Positions 26,046 through 36,100 of a stretch of 64,000 bases of DNA are shown here, in pieces. The translations under genes were made by a program, and so were the position numbers. The notes beneath the pieces are model-generated. The model had not been told where the DNA came from. It saw only the letters and a program-made list of their open reading frames with translations, and made no database searches. How positions within the stretch are numbered: the first letter of the stretch is position 1; each line of letters starts with the position of its first letter. This DNA comes from JBBDRJ01 sp963766295 (GTDB lineage: Bacteria > Actinomycetota > JAICYB01), in contig CAVXYW010000002.1 in assembly GCA_963766295.1 (NCBI GenBank), forward strand, positions 372,001 through 436,000, read 5' to 3'.

Positions 26046-26830
26046 ACGCGCGAGAGGCACTCCTCGACGATCTCGTAGAAGGGTTCCCGTCCGTAGCGCT
26101 CTCTCCACGGGATGTGCCCGCAACGCTCCAATAGGACGAAGCGGAAGTCCTTCACGAGTCGCGCAAGCGGTTCTCGCACACCCTCGGCCGGATGCGAGTC
26201 GTAATCGCCGTGGATCGCGATCACCGGGCATTCGATCCTTGAAGCGAGATCGAGGAACCCTCCGTCCGATCTGAGCTTCTCGACCTCGGGCCAAACCTTC
26301 CGGTAGACCTCGGGTTGCTCGGTGAGTGTGTCGGCCTGGTCGTCCTCATCGATCGCTTCGTAGGTGTCGACGGAACCAAGTAGCTCTCCGAAGCGCCCGA
26401 AGGACGCGGGGTCGGCGTCCGGAGACTCAACGACCTTTATCAACTCGAGAACCTCAGCTCGATCGTCGGCGTTCAGGCGGTCCAAGCGGTTCTGGTGTGT
26501 GAGAGGGCCGTACTGCGCATCGAAGGAGCCTGACCCGACCAGGATCAGCTGCCGAACCGTTTCGGGATGTCTTCCGGCGACGAGGAACGAGAGCATCGCG
26601 CCCCACGACGAACCGATGAGCGTCACGGGTAGATCGGCGTGCTCCTCGAGCGTCGATCGCAGATCATCGACCATGCCGTCGACGGAGAGCGCCGATTGCA
26701 AGGGCTCGAGCACGCCACGTTTGGCCGCGAGCCGACGGGCAACGGGCGCCATGTGTCCGGGAGCACCCGGGCCTCCGTGCACAACCGCAACGCGGAAAGG
26801 CGCGTTGCCGTACTTCCTCATGTTCGTCAT
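26042..26830 (-). CDS. Alpha/beta hydrolase
   Basis: A 262-residue alpha/beta-hydrolase fold protein: oxyanion region VVHGGPGAPGHMAP, nucleophile Ser in GSSWGAML, Asp in HGDYDSHPAEG and His in CGHIPWRERYG. The HGGPGAPG stretch resembles proline iminopeptidases. Two close ATGs (26830, 26821) are possible starts. Substrate not determined. Confidence 0.8.
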   Translation of the reverse strand: MTNMRKYGNAPFRVAVVHGGPGAPGHMAPVARRLAAKRGVLEPLQSALSVDGMVDDLRSTLEEHADLPVTLIGSSWGAMLSFLVAGRHPETVRQLILVGSGSFDAQYGPLTHQNRLDRLNADDRAEVLELIKVVESPDADPASFGRFGELLGSVDTYEAIDEDDQADTLTEQPEVYRKVWPEVEKLRSDGGFLDLASRIECPVIAIHGDYDSHPAEGVREPLARLVKDFRFVLLERCGHIPWRERYGREPFYEIVEECLSRV

Positions 26831-26846
26831 GGGTACCTTGGGCTAA

Positions 26847-27242
26847 GTGAAATCGCAGCGGAGGGTTACTCCGTTCCTCATGATGACGCGAGCGCTGACG
26901 AGGCGATGCCCTCGTTGCGGTGAACGGAAGATCTTCGACTCCTGGTTCCGGATCCGCGAGAGATGTCCTAGGTGCGGTCTCGTCATGCAGCGCGGAGAGG
27001 GTGCGTTCCTCGGATCGCTCTCGATCAACTACGGAGTCACGGGTGCGGCGTTCATCGCGTTACTCGTCACTTGGCTTGTGCTGGACCTGCCCGACCTGCA
27101 GTTCGTGCCGCTTCTGCTCTCGAGCATCGGCGTCTGCCTGATCGTGCCTGTTTTCTTCTATCCCTTCGCCAAGACCATCTGGTCGGCCATCGAGCTGATG
27201 CTGCACGCCGAGTCCGACGACCCTCCGTTGGATTTGAGCTAA
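26847..27242 (+). CDS. DUF983-family membrane protein
   Basis: A 131-residue protein with two CxxC pairs (RRCPRCGERKIFDSWF and RERCPRCGLV), then two membrane helices, matching DUF983. The cysteines suggest a small zinc ribbon at the membrane face. Function is unknown. It starts close to the divergent hydrolase, so the promoters share fewer than 20 bases. Confidence 0.8.
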   Translation: MKSQRRVTPFLMMTRALTRRCPRCGERKIFDSWFRIRERCPRCGLVMQRGEGAFLGSLSINYGVTGAAFIALLVTWLVLDLPDLQFVPLLLSSIGVCLIVPVFFYPFAKTIWSAIELMLHAESDDPPLDLS

Positions 27243-28108
27243 AGACCGACCCACTCGGCGGTTCGATCCCAGATCCTTTTTTGGAGATCCGCATCTTTCA
27301 GGAAGCGGTTGCGCAGCAGGAGCTCGGCCGGACGGGTGGATGTGATGAATCGTCCGGTCACTCCTTGGATTCCCGGGTCGGTGGCCATCTTGATCAGGAT
27401 CCGAGCGCCCCTGTCGCTCGACCGGACGAACGGAGACCACGTCATTACGTTGCCGATACGCGTGACGATGGAACTGTCACCGGCGAGGTTTGTAGCAACC
27501 AGTCCGGGGCAAACGGCGTTGACGGCAACGTATTCCTCCTCGAGTCGCTCCGAGAGCTCCTGAGTGAACAGGATCAGCAGGAGCTTCGTGAAACCGTAAG
27601 CGGCGTTCATCGCGAACGGCCCGTACCCGTTTAGTTCGGGAAGGCCGTCGAAGTTCGGACGGACCGCAAAGCGGTGCGCCTCGGAAGCTACATTGACGAC
27701 TCGAGCAGCGGGGGCCGCTTTCAATCGATCGAGAACGAGGTTGGTCAGAAGGAACGGCGCCAAGTAGTTCGTCGCCATCATCTGATCGAAGCCCTCGCTC
27801 GTCTGCTCCCGCTTCGTGTTGTTGATGCCGGCGTTGTTCACGAGAACGTCTATGGCTTCGTACTTGTCGGCTAGCTCTGCGGTGAGAGCGCGAACCTGTG
27901 CGAGTTCAGAGAGATCGCACATAAAGAGGTCGATGGAGCTCCCTGGAGCCGATGCCCGCAGGTCGGCAAGAGTCGCGCGGCCTTTGTCCGGGTTCCGGCA
28001 AACGATGCCGACGGTTGCTCCGGTTCGTGCGAGCGCACGCGCTGCCTCTTTGCCGATACCGGAGCTGGCTCCGGTCACCACGTACACCGGCTCGGTCTTG
28101 GCAGTCAT
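27239..28108 (-). CDS. Short-chain dehydrogenase (retinol-dehydrogenase-like SDR)
   Basis: A 289-residue SDR: cofactor motif VTGASSGIGKEAAR, NNAGIN, catalytic region ending in YGFTK (YxxxK), and PGLVATNL. It resembles the WW-oxidoreductase/retinol dehydrogenase branch. NAD(P)-dependent oxidoreduction of an unknown alcohol or ketone. It overlaps the DUF983 end and is divergent from the next SDR. Confidence 0.83.
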   Translation of the reverse strand: MTAKTEPVYVVTGASSGIGKEAARALARTGATVGIVCRNPDKGRATLADLRASAPGSSIDLFMCDLSELAQVRALTAELADKYEAIDVLVNNAGINNTKREQTSEGFDQMMATNYLAPFLLTNLVLDRLKAAPAARVVNVASEAHRFAVRPNFDGLPELNGYGPFAMNAAYGFTKLLLILFTQELSERLEEEYVAVNAVCPGLVATNLAGDSSIVTRIGNVMTWSPFVRSSDRGARILIKMATDPGIQGVTGRFITSTRPAELLLRNRFLKDADLQKRIWDRTAEWVGL

Positions 28109-28132
28109 CGAATGAGTATTGTTCTACGCCTG

Positions 28133-28901
28133 ATGGGTGCGCTGGAGGGCAAGGTCGCGATCGTCACCGGTGCCGCACGCGGACAAGGTGAAGCTGAAGC
28201 TCGACTGTTTGTGGATGAGGGAGCCCAGGTGCTACTGACCGACGTCCTCGACGACCAAGGTCAAGCCGTCGCTGATGAGATCGGCGCCGCCGCCGCCTAC
28301 CGGCGCCTGGATGTAACCGACGAAACTTCGTGGAGCGAGGCGATAGCCGATGCGGTTTCGCGCTGGGGCCGGCTCGACGTCCTGGTAAACAACGCCGGGA
28401 TCGGCGAAGGCGGGCCGATCGAGTACACGACGCTCGAGTCCTATCGCCGCGTTATCGATGTCAACCAGATCGGCGTCTTCCTCGGCATGCGAGTCGGTGA
28501 TCGCGCCGATGCGCGACAGCGGAGGCGGGTCGATCGTGAACATCTCGTCGGTGGACGGGATGCTGGGCATGGCGTACGTGATCGCTTACGTCTCGTCAAA
28601 GTTCGCCGTTCGCGGTATGAGCAAAACGGCAGCGATCGAGCTGGGCCAATACGGGATCCGTGTGAACTCCGTACACCCCGGTGGTGTAGACACGCCGATG
28701 ATCCATCCCGAAGGATTCGAGGGCTTCGACCCCGGACCGATGTTCTCCAAGATCCCCTTGCAGCGCATCGGCATGCCTGAGGACATCGCGAAGGTTGTTC
28801 TATTCCTTGCGTCCGACGCCAGCGGTTACGTCACGGGAACCGAGCTGGTCGTAGACGGCGGTCTCATCGCCGGCGTACACATCCCGGGCGCTCCGGTCTA
28901 G
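28133..28901 (+). pseudogene. Classical SDR, single frameshift
   Basis: A short-chain dehydrogenase starting MGALEGKVAIVTGAARGQG, with LVNNAGIGEGGPIEY and DVNQIGVFLGM in the first frame. The second half (SVIAPMRDSGGGSIVNISSVDG, YVSSKFAVRGMSK, RVNSVHPGGVDTPM, DGGLIAG) lies in the next frame and ends at 28901. One extra base near 28491 accounts for the break; dropping it joins LGMR to SVIAPM as in relatives. The ATG at 28133 is preferred over 28112, which would leave only three bases to the divergent gene. The LLM gene starts at the next base. Confidence 0.8.
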
Positions 28902-29777
28902 ATGCAGGTCGGACTCTTCGCACCACTGGCGAATCCTTGGGCAACACCCGAGTACCTATCGACTCTCGCTAAGGAATCTGAGCGGCGGGGGTTCCACTCG
29001 ATCTGGGTGGCCGAGCACATCGTCCTATTCGACGATTACGCCTCGCAGTATCCCTACGCAGCCGATGGGCGCATACCTGCGGGCGGTGAGAACGGGATCT
29101 TCGAACCATTCACCTCGCTTTCGTTCTTGGCGGCGGAGAGCAGCACGATCCGGTTGGGCACGGGGATCTGCCTCGTTCCTCAGCGAAATCCCGTTTACAC
29201 CGCAAAAGAGGTGGCGGCCGTTGACTGGCTCTCACAAGGACGATTCGATTTCGGAGTGGGCGTGGGCTGGCTCGCGGAGGAGTTCGCCGCAGTCGGTGCA
29301 CAGTTCGATCGTCGCGCCGATCGTTGCCGCGAGTACATCTCGGTGATGAAGAGCTTGTGGCAGGACGACCCCTCTTCTTATAGCGGCGAGTTCTATCAGT
29401 TGGAACCGTGCCGTCACTATCCAAAGCCGATCCAGCAACCGCATCCGCCCATTCACTTCGGTGGCGAAACCAATGCGGCCCTGCGACGTGTGGCCGATCT
29501 TGGGCAAGGTTGGTACGGATTCGGCCGCTCACCGGAGGAAGTGCCGGAGCGGATCGAAAAGCTCGAGGAGTTGTTGTCAGAGGCGGGCCGTTCGCGAGCC
29601 GACGTGACCGTCAGCATCTGTCCGTACCTGAAGGGTGTGGACCGTGAAGCAGCCCTTCGCTACCGGGACGCAGGCGTCGATCAGCTCATCGTGATGGCTT
29701 TCGCCGGCACTCCTGACGACCTAGCCGCGACGCTCGATCACCTGGCCGAAACGATCCTCGTTCCGGTGAGCGCTTGA
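28902..29777 (+). CDS. LLM-class F420-dependent oxidoreductase
   Basis: A 291-residue luciferase-like TIM barrel: HSIWVAEHIVLFDDYASQYPY, IRLGTGICLVPQRNPVYTAKEVAAVDWLSQGR, GVGVGWLAEEF. It is a paralogue of the 21129 gene. Its ATG directly follows the SDR stop, so they are co-transcribed and may act on the same substrate class. Confidence 0.85.
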   Translation: MQVGLFAPLANPWATPEYLSTLAKESERRGFHSIWVAEHIVLFDDYASQYPYAADGRIPAGGENGIFEPFTSLSFLAAESSTIRLGTGICLVPQRNPVYTAKEVAAVDWLSQGRFDFGVGVGWLAEEFAAVGAQFDRRADRCREYISVMKSLWQDDPSSYSGEFYQLEPCRHYPKPIQQPHPPIHFGGETNAALRRVADLGQGWYGFGRSPEEVPERIEKLEELLSEAGRSRADVTVSICPYLKGVDREAALRYRDAGVDQLIVMAFAGTPDDLAATLDHLAETILVPVSA

Positions 29778-29834
29778 GGCCGTCATAATCGTACTGGCGG
29801 GACGGGCCGCTACTGCGGACCAACTAGATCAGGG

Positions 29835-32800
29835 ATGAGCGAAGAACTCACCTTCGTCCTGACGGACGTCGAAAGCTCCACTGCGCTCTGGGAACGGTAT
29901 CCGGAGCAGATGTCCGTTGCCCTAGCTCACCATGAGCAGATCATCGGTGACGCCGTCGCGCGCAACGACGGCGAGCTGGTGCGCGAGCGGGGCGAAGGCG
30001 ACTCGATGTTTGCGGTCTTCTCGTCGCCCATCAAGGCCATAGCTGCGGCCGCCGAATTCTCACGAGCCCTCGGCGACGCTCCATGGACGGAGGAAGCGCC
30101 GCTGCGCGTTCGCGTCGCCGTGTATACCGGCGAGGCCGAAGCGCGAGACGGCGACTATTACGGAACAACGATCAATCGCGCTGCGCGTATACGTTCCCTT
30201 GCTTTCGGAGGCCAGGTGTTGCTGGGTGGGAAGACCGCGATGGCGGCGGTGAAGGATCTACCTGCACTTGCATCGCTCGTGGACCTCGGCCCCCGGACGC
30301 TCAAGGACCTGAGCGCACCTGAGCATGTCTTCGAGTTGCGGTTGGAAGACGCGACGGTTCTTCCCGAACCACTGAGCGATTCCGAGGCGTCGAACGTCCT
30401 TTGGATGGATCGCATCATGACCTCCGCCTTCGTCGACCGTGTAGAAGAGCGGCGCGCGCTGTCGGTGGCCTGGGCAGCGGCGTCAGCCGGAGAGCGCGTC
30501 CTCGCTTTGCTGGAAGGGGAGCCGGGCATCGGTAAGACCGCGCTCGCTGCCGGCATGGCGAATCACGCTCGTAATGATGGTGGGTTAGTTCTGTACGGAC
30601 GTTGGGACGAAGAATTCCTTGCACCGTTCCAAGCGATGCGTGAAGCACTTGGGGCTTACGCCCGCGCTTGCCCTCGGTCGATACTCCGCGCCGATCTTCG
30701 TGAGCACGGCGATGAGATCGCTCGTCTCTTCCCCGAAGTCGGCGAACGCATAGACGCCAGCATCTCCGTCAACGGCAGCGCGGCCGAAGCGGAACGCCTG
30801 CGTCTCTTCGAGGCGGTGGGGGGCTGGCTGGAAGCGATCGCCAGCCGCCGTCCGGTGATGCTCGTCCTGGACGACCTCCATTGGGCCGACCGATCGTCTT
30901 TGCTTCTTCTCCAGCACCTGGTGCGAACCCCAAGTCGGACCCGACTTTTCGTGATCGCCACATTCCGCGGATCCGAAGTTGAACGCGGAGAGCTCGCCGA
31001 TTTCCTTCCGACGTTTACTAGAGACGCCAACGCCCAGCGGCTAACGCTTTCCGGACTCGGTAAGTCCGACGTGATCGATCTCGTCGGGCACGTTACCGGC
31101 CGGCCGCTGGATGACCGGGCCGTCGCTCTCGGGGAGCAATTACACGACGACACGGGAGGCAACCCGCTCTTCCTTCGGGAGATGGTGCAACTTCTCACCG
31201 CCTCCGATGCGATGGACGCCGAATCTCTCAAGCGTGTCGATCCACCCGACTCGGTGCGCGATCTTGTCCGGTGGCGCGTGCGTCAGCTTCCGGAAGCAGC
31301 CCGAAACGGATTGTCCTGCGCTTCGGTCATCGGTCAAGAGTTCGAGCTTGGCGTCCTGGCCGAGGCCAGCGGTGTTGACGAAGACGGGCTTGCCGACGCA
31401 CTCGATACGACGTGCCGCGCTGGTCTGGTCCACGAGGCGGACTTAACCGGCTATCGATTCGCTTTCTCGCATGCGGTGGTCCGACGCACCTTGCTGGACG
31501 ATCTCAGCGGAGCTCGCCGAGCCCGAATGCATTGGCGCGTGGGTGAGGCGCTCGAGAATCGGCGCCCGGCGGCATCGCCCGCGGAGCTCGCTCACCACTT
31601 CTGCGCTGCGGTGACGCAGGACAGAGCGGCGAAAGCGATCTCATATGCTCGATCGGCCGGCGATCAGGCCATGGCCGAGCTGGCCTTCGAGAACGCCGTC
31701 CGTCACTTCCAGAAGGCGTTGGAGATACAGCAGGCTCAACGTCCCGAAGACGGTGTCTTGCGATGCGTACTTCTCTTATCGCTGGGCGATGCCCACGACA
31801 AGGCCGGCCAGTACGCAGAACGTTTGGCGCGTTTCGTGGAGGCTGCCGAGAACGCGCGGAAGCTGAAGAGAACCGACCTTTTCACGCGAGCAGCTCTCGG
31901 TTATGGGGGCGTCCTTCCGGCGGCCACCGAGGCAGATCCACAGGGTGTCGCTCTCTTGGAAGAAGCCTTGCAACAGCTGGGACCGGAGCCCACCCGGGAG
32001 CGCGCACACCTACTCGGACGACTGGCGCATACACTCGCGCTGGTTCCACCGCGATCGCGGCGAGTCGCTCTGGCCGAGGAGGCGGTGGCCATCGCGCGCC
32101 GACTCGGTGATCCTGCCGATCTCGCCGCCGTTCTCATCTACCAGGGCTGGGCGCTCGATGGTCCTGTCGACAATTCAGACCAGCTCGCAGCTGCGGACGA
32201 GATCAGACGACTGGGAGAAGAGATCGGCGACAAAGAAGTCGTCCTTCGTGCTGTCCACCTTCGTTCTGACGCGTTGTTCGAGGCCGGCCGGAAGGAAGAA
32301 TTGGTCGCTTCATTGGACGAGCTGCGCCGGATCGCTCACGAGCTCAAGTACCCCGAGTACACTCGCATCGCGCGTTCTTGGGAATCCGTGTTTGCAGTCA
32401 TCGAGGGGCGCTTCGACGAAGGACGAGCAATCGCCGAAGAAGTAAACGACACCCTCAAAGCGATGGCTCATCCCCAAGCCGATGTGATCCGAGCGGGTCT
32501 GGTGATGCCCGTCGAATGGTTGCAAGGAACGCTGATCGAGTGGCTGCCGATCTACGAGGCGATCGCGCAGGCTCTCCCGGATCGAATGCTGTTCCCCTCG
32601 ATCATCGCGTGGTGTTCTGCCGAAGGCGGGATGACGGACCGGGCTCGACGAGCGCTCGACGCAATTTCTCACGAATCGGTTGGTGACTTCGAGCAGAACT
32701 TCATGTGGTGGGGTGGCATGGTTGGTTTGGTTACGGCGGCCACGCTCCTCGAGGATCGCGAATGGGCCGATCTCCTTTATCGTCTCGTGCTTCCCTTCTC

Positions 32801-33116
32801 GGACAGGAATTCAACCTTGGGGTCCACGTGCTATCTCGGGAGCGCAAAGCATCACCTCGGCGTTCTGGCGTCCACTCTCGAGCTTTGGGATGAAGCTGAA
32901 TCGCACTTCGAATCGGCCCTAGACGCCGAACGGAATTTCGGCGCGCGCCCGTTCCTCGCACTGACGCAGCAGTGCTATGCCAACATGCTTCGAGCGCGCG
33001 GAAACGCTTCCGACAAAGATCGAGCAGACCAACTTCAGGCCGAAGCCACGGCAACAGCTGGCGAACTCGGGCTTGTCACGGTTCAGAATCGCGCCGCTGT
33101 CGCAAGCGCGACTTAA
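29835..33116 (+). CDS. Adenylate/guanylate cyclase domain - AAA ATPase - TPR regulator
   Basis: A 1093-residue protein. Residues 1-170 are a class III cyclase domain with Asp11 (LTDVESST) and Asp56 (GEGDSM), plus Asn114 and Arg118 in INRAAR, so the catalytic set looks complete, unlike the paralogue at 7122. An ATPase follows with P-loop GEPGIGKT (228-235) and Walker B MLVLDDLHWAD, typical of LuxR-family/MalT-like STAND ATPases. The C-terminal half is TPR-like helices. No C-terminal HTH is visible. It overlaps the convergent GMC gene by four bases. Confidence 0.83.
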   Translation: MSEELTFVLTDVESSTALWERYPEQMSVALAHHEQIIGDAVARNDGELVRERGEGDSMFAVFSSPIKAIAAAAEFSRALGDAPWTEEAPLRVRVAVYTGEAEARDGDYYGTTINRAARIRSLAFGGQVLLGGKTAMAAVKDLPALASLVDLGPRTLKDLSAPEHVFELRLEDATVLPEPLSDSEASNVLWMDRIMTSAFVDRVEERRALSVAWAAASAGERVLALLEGEPGIGKTALAAGMANHARNDGGLVLYGRWDEEFLAPFQAMREALGAYARACPRSILRADLREHGDEIARLFPEVGERIDASISVNGSAAEAERLRLFEAVGGWLEAIASRRPVMLVLDDLHWADRSSLLLLQHLVRTPSRTRLFVIATFRGSEVERGELADFLPTFTRDANAQRLTLSGLGKSDVIDLVGHVTGRPLDDRAVALGEQLHDDTGGNPLFLREMVQLLTASDAMDAESLKRVDPPDSVRDLVRWRVRQLPEAARNGLSCASVIGQEFELGVLAEASGVDEDGLADALDTTCRAGLVHEADLTGYRFAFSHAVVRRTLLDDLSGARRARMHWRVGEALENRRPAASPAELAHHFCAAVTQDRAAKAISYARSAGDQAMAELAFENAVRHFQKALEIQQAQRPEDGVLRCVLLLSLGDAHDKAGQYAERLARFVEAAENARKLKRTDLFTRAALGYGGVLPAATEADPQGVALLEEALQQLGPEPTRERAHLLGRLAHTLALVPPRSRRVALAEEAVAIARRLGDPADLAAVLIYQGWALDGPVDNSDQLAAADEIRRLGEEIGDKEVVLRAVHLRSDALFEAGRKEELVASLDELRRIAHELKYPEYTRIARSWESVFAVIEGRFDEGRAIAEEVNDTLKAMAHPQADVIRAGLVMPVEWLQGTLIEWLPIYEAIAQALPDRMLFPSIIAWCSAEGGMTDRARRALDAISHESVGDFEQNFMWWGGMVGLVTAATLLEDREWADLLYRLVLPFSDRNSTLGSTCYLGSAKHHLGVLASTLELWDEAESHFESALDAERNFGARPFLALTQQCYANMLRARGNASDKDRADQLQAEATATAGELGLVTVQNRAAVASAT

Positions 33117-36100
33117 CGCTCGGCAATTGCTGTTTCCTCGAGGTGCTCGAGGATCTTGGGGAAGACTTCGATGTGCGAGTTCTTTCCCAGAAAAGTGTCG
33201 AGGTGTGCGTAACCCTTTAGGACCTTCCGTCTGTATCGCGTGCCAGGGTTCTCCGCGCGGAGCCATTCGTAGGTGCGCTGGCTGCCTTCGGGCAGGAAGA
33301 ACGAGTTCTCGGATCCATGGAGGAACAGGATTGGGATCGCCATGTTCTTGACGCCGGCGCGGTAGGTGTCCTTCTTGTCCTTGTCCACCGCGTATCCCAG
33401 GCGCATGCATTCGGCGAATTGCTTGCCCGGCTCGATCGCGCCCCGGCCGAACATCGCATGCAGAGCTTGATGCGTTGCGTCGTTGAGCTGGGCATGGTTG
33501 TGGGTCTTGCCATAAACGACCTCGACCCACCGGCAAAGCGCTTGGCCGCATCGTTCGGTACGAATCAGCGTCGTCAACGCGCGGAAGACCAAGTCCTTGA
33601 CTTTCGGCCCGAACGTCGGCCGCTCGTCGGGTGACAGCGATGCGCGACCGAGCAAGCCGATCGCCAACTCGAGGGGACGAAACAGCTTGAACTTCATCCA
33701 TCGCCCCGGTTCGAGGTGGACGGTCACCTGCGAACAGATCGCAGAGCGCACATCTTTCAACCCGGCGAGCATCGCCATCTGAAATGTCAGGGAGTTGGTG
33801 CAGTGGGCGAGGACCTGAACGCTTCGCTTCCTCGTGATGCTTTGGACGTGCTTTACCCCCCGCGGCCAGTCCTTCGTCGCGACGTCGTCCAGCGAGTAAG
33901 AGCCGGCCGATGACGGGAGCTGTATGCCGGTACGCGTATCGAACAGCCACACGTCGTACCCCTCTGAGTAGAGGTACTCCGGGAGGCTGATCTGAGTCGT
34001 GTCGGCGAGGAAGGAAGTGGCCGACATCGCGAAGCCCGGAGCCATCAAGATCGGGCCTTTGTTCCCTCCGTTGAATCTGATCAGCTGGAGTTCGGCGTCA
34101 TCGCCCGGAGATTCACCGAGGGGTTTGTCCGTCTTCTTCCAGCTCTTGGTCGTCGCGTCGTACCACCAGCTCACGGCGTCGCCTCGGAACTTAGTGGGAC
34201 GCCCTCCGGTGACGGGGACCTTCACGTCGGTCGGCGTGTCGCGGTATCCGCTGGCAGAGTCCAGCGGGCCTCCGTAGAGGTTCAGGAACTTGCGCGTGAA
34301 CATCCACTGGAACTCGAGCCGGTAGCGCCCGCGCTTCCTGCGGGACGCCTCGCCTGTTGCCCGCATCGTCATCAGCTGGCGTAGGAAGTCGAAGAAGCCG
34401 ACGCGCATGCCGCCGACGCCGACGATGCGGCCGTCGGCGTCCGATATCTCCGCGAACAGGGTCGTGCTGTCGCGCCACGCGCTCAGCGCACCGCGCTCGC
34501 GGAGCACCTTGCGACCGCGGAGTTTGTACCGACGGTCGTCGGTCGTCAGCAGGTCGAGCTCGTACATCATGTGGAACATCTCGACCAGATCGGGTTGAGG
34601 GACGAACAATCGGAACGTTCCACCGACGACTGTCAGCTCGTCGGTTGAGAGCGCCGGAGCTATCACGGTGCCCGACACGCGAGCCGGAGTTGCTTGATCG
34701 CGGAGCAACGCGGCGATATCCGGGTAAGCGATGGTCAACGCGACGTCGAGTACCGATCCCTCCGCTTTGCCCTGCGCGAACCCTGGTACGTGGTCATCGG
34801 AAACCGCTGTAGAGAAGTAGCCGGTCATGCGTTCGGAGAAGCGGAAACCCGGAACGATCGGATCGCGGCGCGGACGTGTAGCGGCGGACGTCGGCCGTAT
34901 CGCTTCGAGGTCGGAGATGAGGTGGTCACTGATCCGCTCGGCCAACGCCGAGATCGTGAGCGAAGGATTGGATCCGAGCGGGCTCGGCACGACCGCGCCG
35001 TCGGCGACGTACAGACCGTCGTGCACATCGGTGCCGGTCTTGCCCGCGAAGACCTGGCCCTTGTGGTTAACGACCCCGTGACCCGCGTTGTCACCCATAT
35101 CGCACCCGCCGAGCGGTTGTACGGTGACGAGCATTCTTCCGGCCGGAGTTGCCCACATGGGGCTCGGTATGAACGTGCCGTCGAGCTCGCGCGTTGCGGC
35201 TTCGATGACGGCGTTGTCCCGCTTGACGAACTCTGCGTCCTCCACGCCGCGCCAGTTGATCCGAAGTCGATCGCGAACGAGCGACATCTTGCCCATGTCG
35301 TCGTCGATGCTCATAACCAGCCAAACGAAGGAACGAGAGGCGGTGCCACGCCGGGAGCCGAACAACGAGCCGAGCATCTGTCTGAAACGGCGCAGCAATC
35401 TGCGCACGCCGCGCTTGCCGTCCTTGCCCCAGATCAGAGCGATGAGCGCGAGTGCCGGCGCGACTATCACCTTCACGGGACCCGGCACGGCCCCTTCCTG
35501 AACCATGATGTCGTTGGACGGATCGCCGTCGGTGAGCTTGGCCATACCGTTGATGCAGGCGCCGACGGCGGTGTTCGTGGTCGTCGGCCTCCGGCCGAGC
35601 CCTATCGCGCGAGTCTTCGCATCGGTGTCGAACGCGAGTCCCAGGACGTCGCCGTTGCCCGTGAAGCTCTGGCCCAGCCGCCTGGGAAGTTGGAGCCCCG
35701 CGTCACGCGACCGAAGGAGGATCTCGGTCGACCCCAAGGATCCCGCTCCGAGCACGACAACATCGGCCGACACCACACGCGCCTTCGGCCCGAAGTGCAG
35801 GCGGCCGGCTGTCAGGTCCACGAACTCGACCAGCCACTTGCCGTCCTTCAGTTTGCGGACCGTTCGTACCGCGACCTGCGTGAAGATCTCCGCACCGTGC
35901 TGATCGGCGTACGGGATGTAGTTCATGAGGACGGTGTTCTTTGCCCAGTGATTGCAGCCCGAAATGCAGTCACCGCAGAGCCTGCATGCGGTCTGCATGA
36001 CGCCGGCCGCGTTTGGTCCGGTCTTGAACGTCACGTTCAAAGGGGCCGGCTCAACCTTCGCACCGCGGAAAGCTTCCGCCGAGCGCTTCAGCGCGACGAA

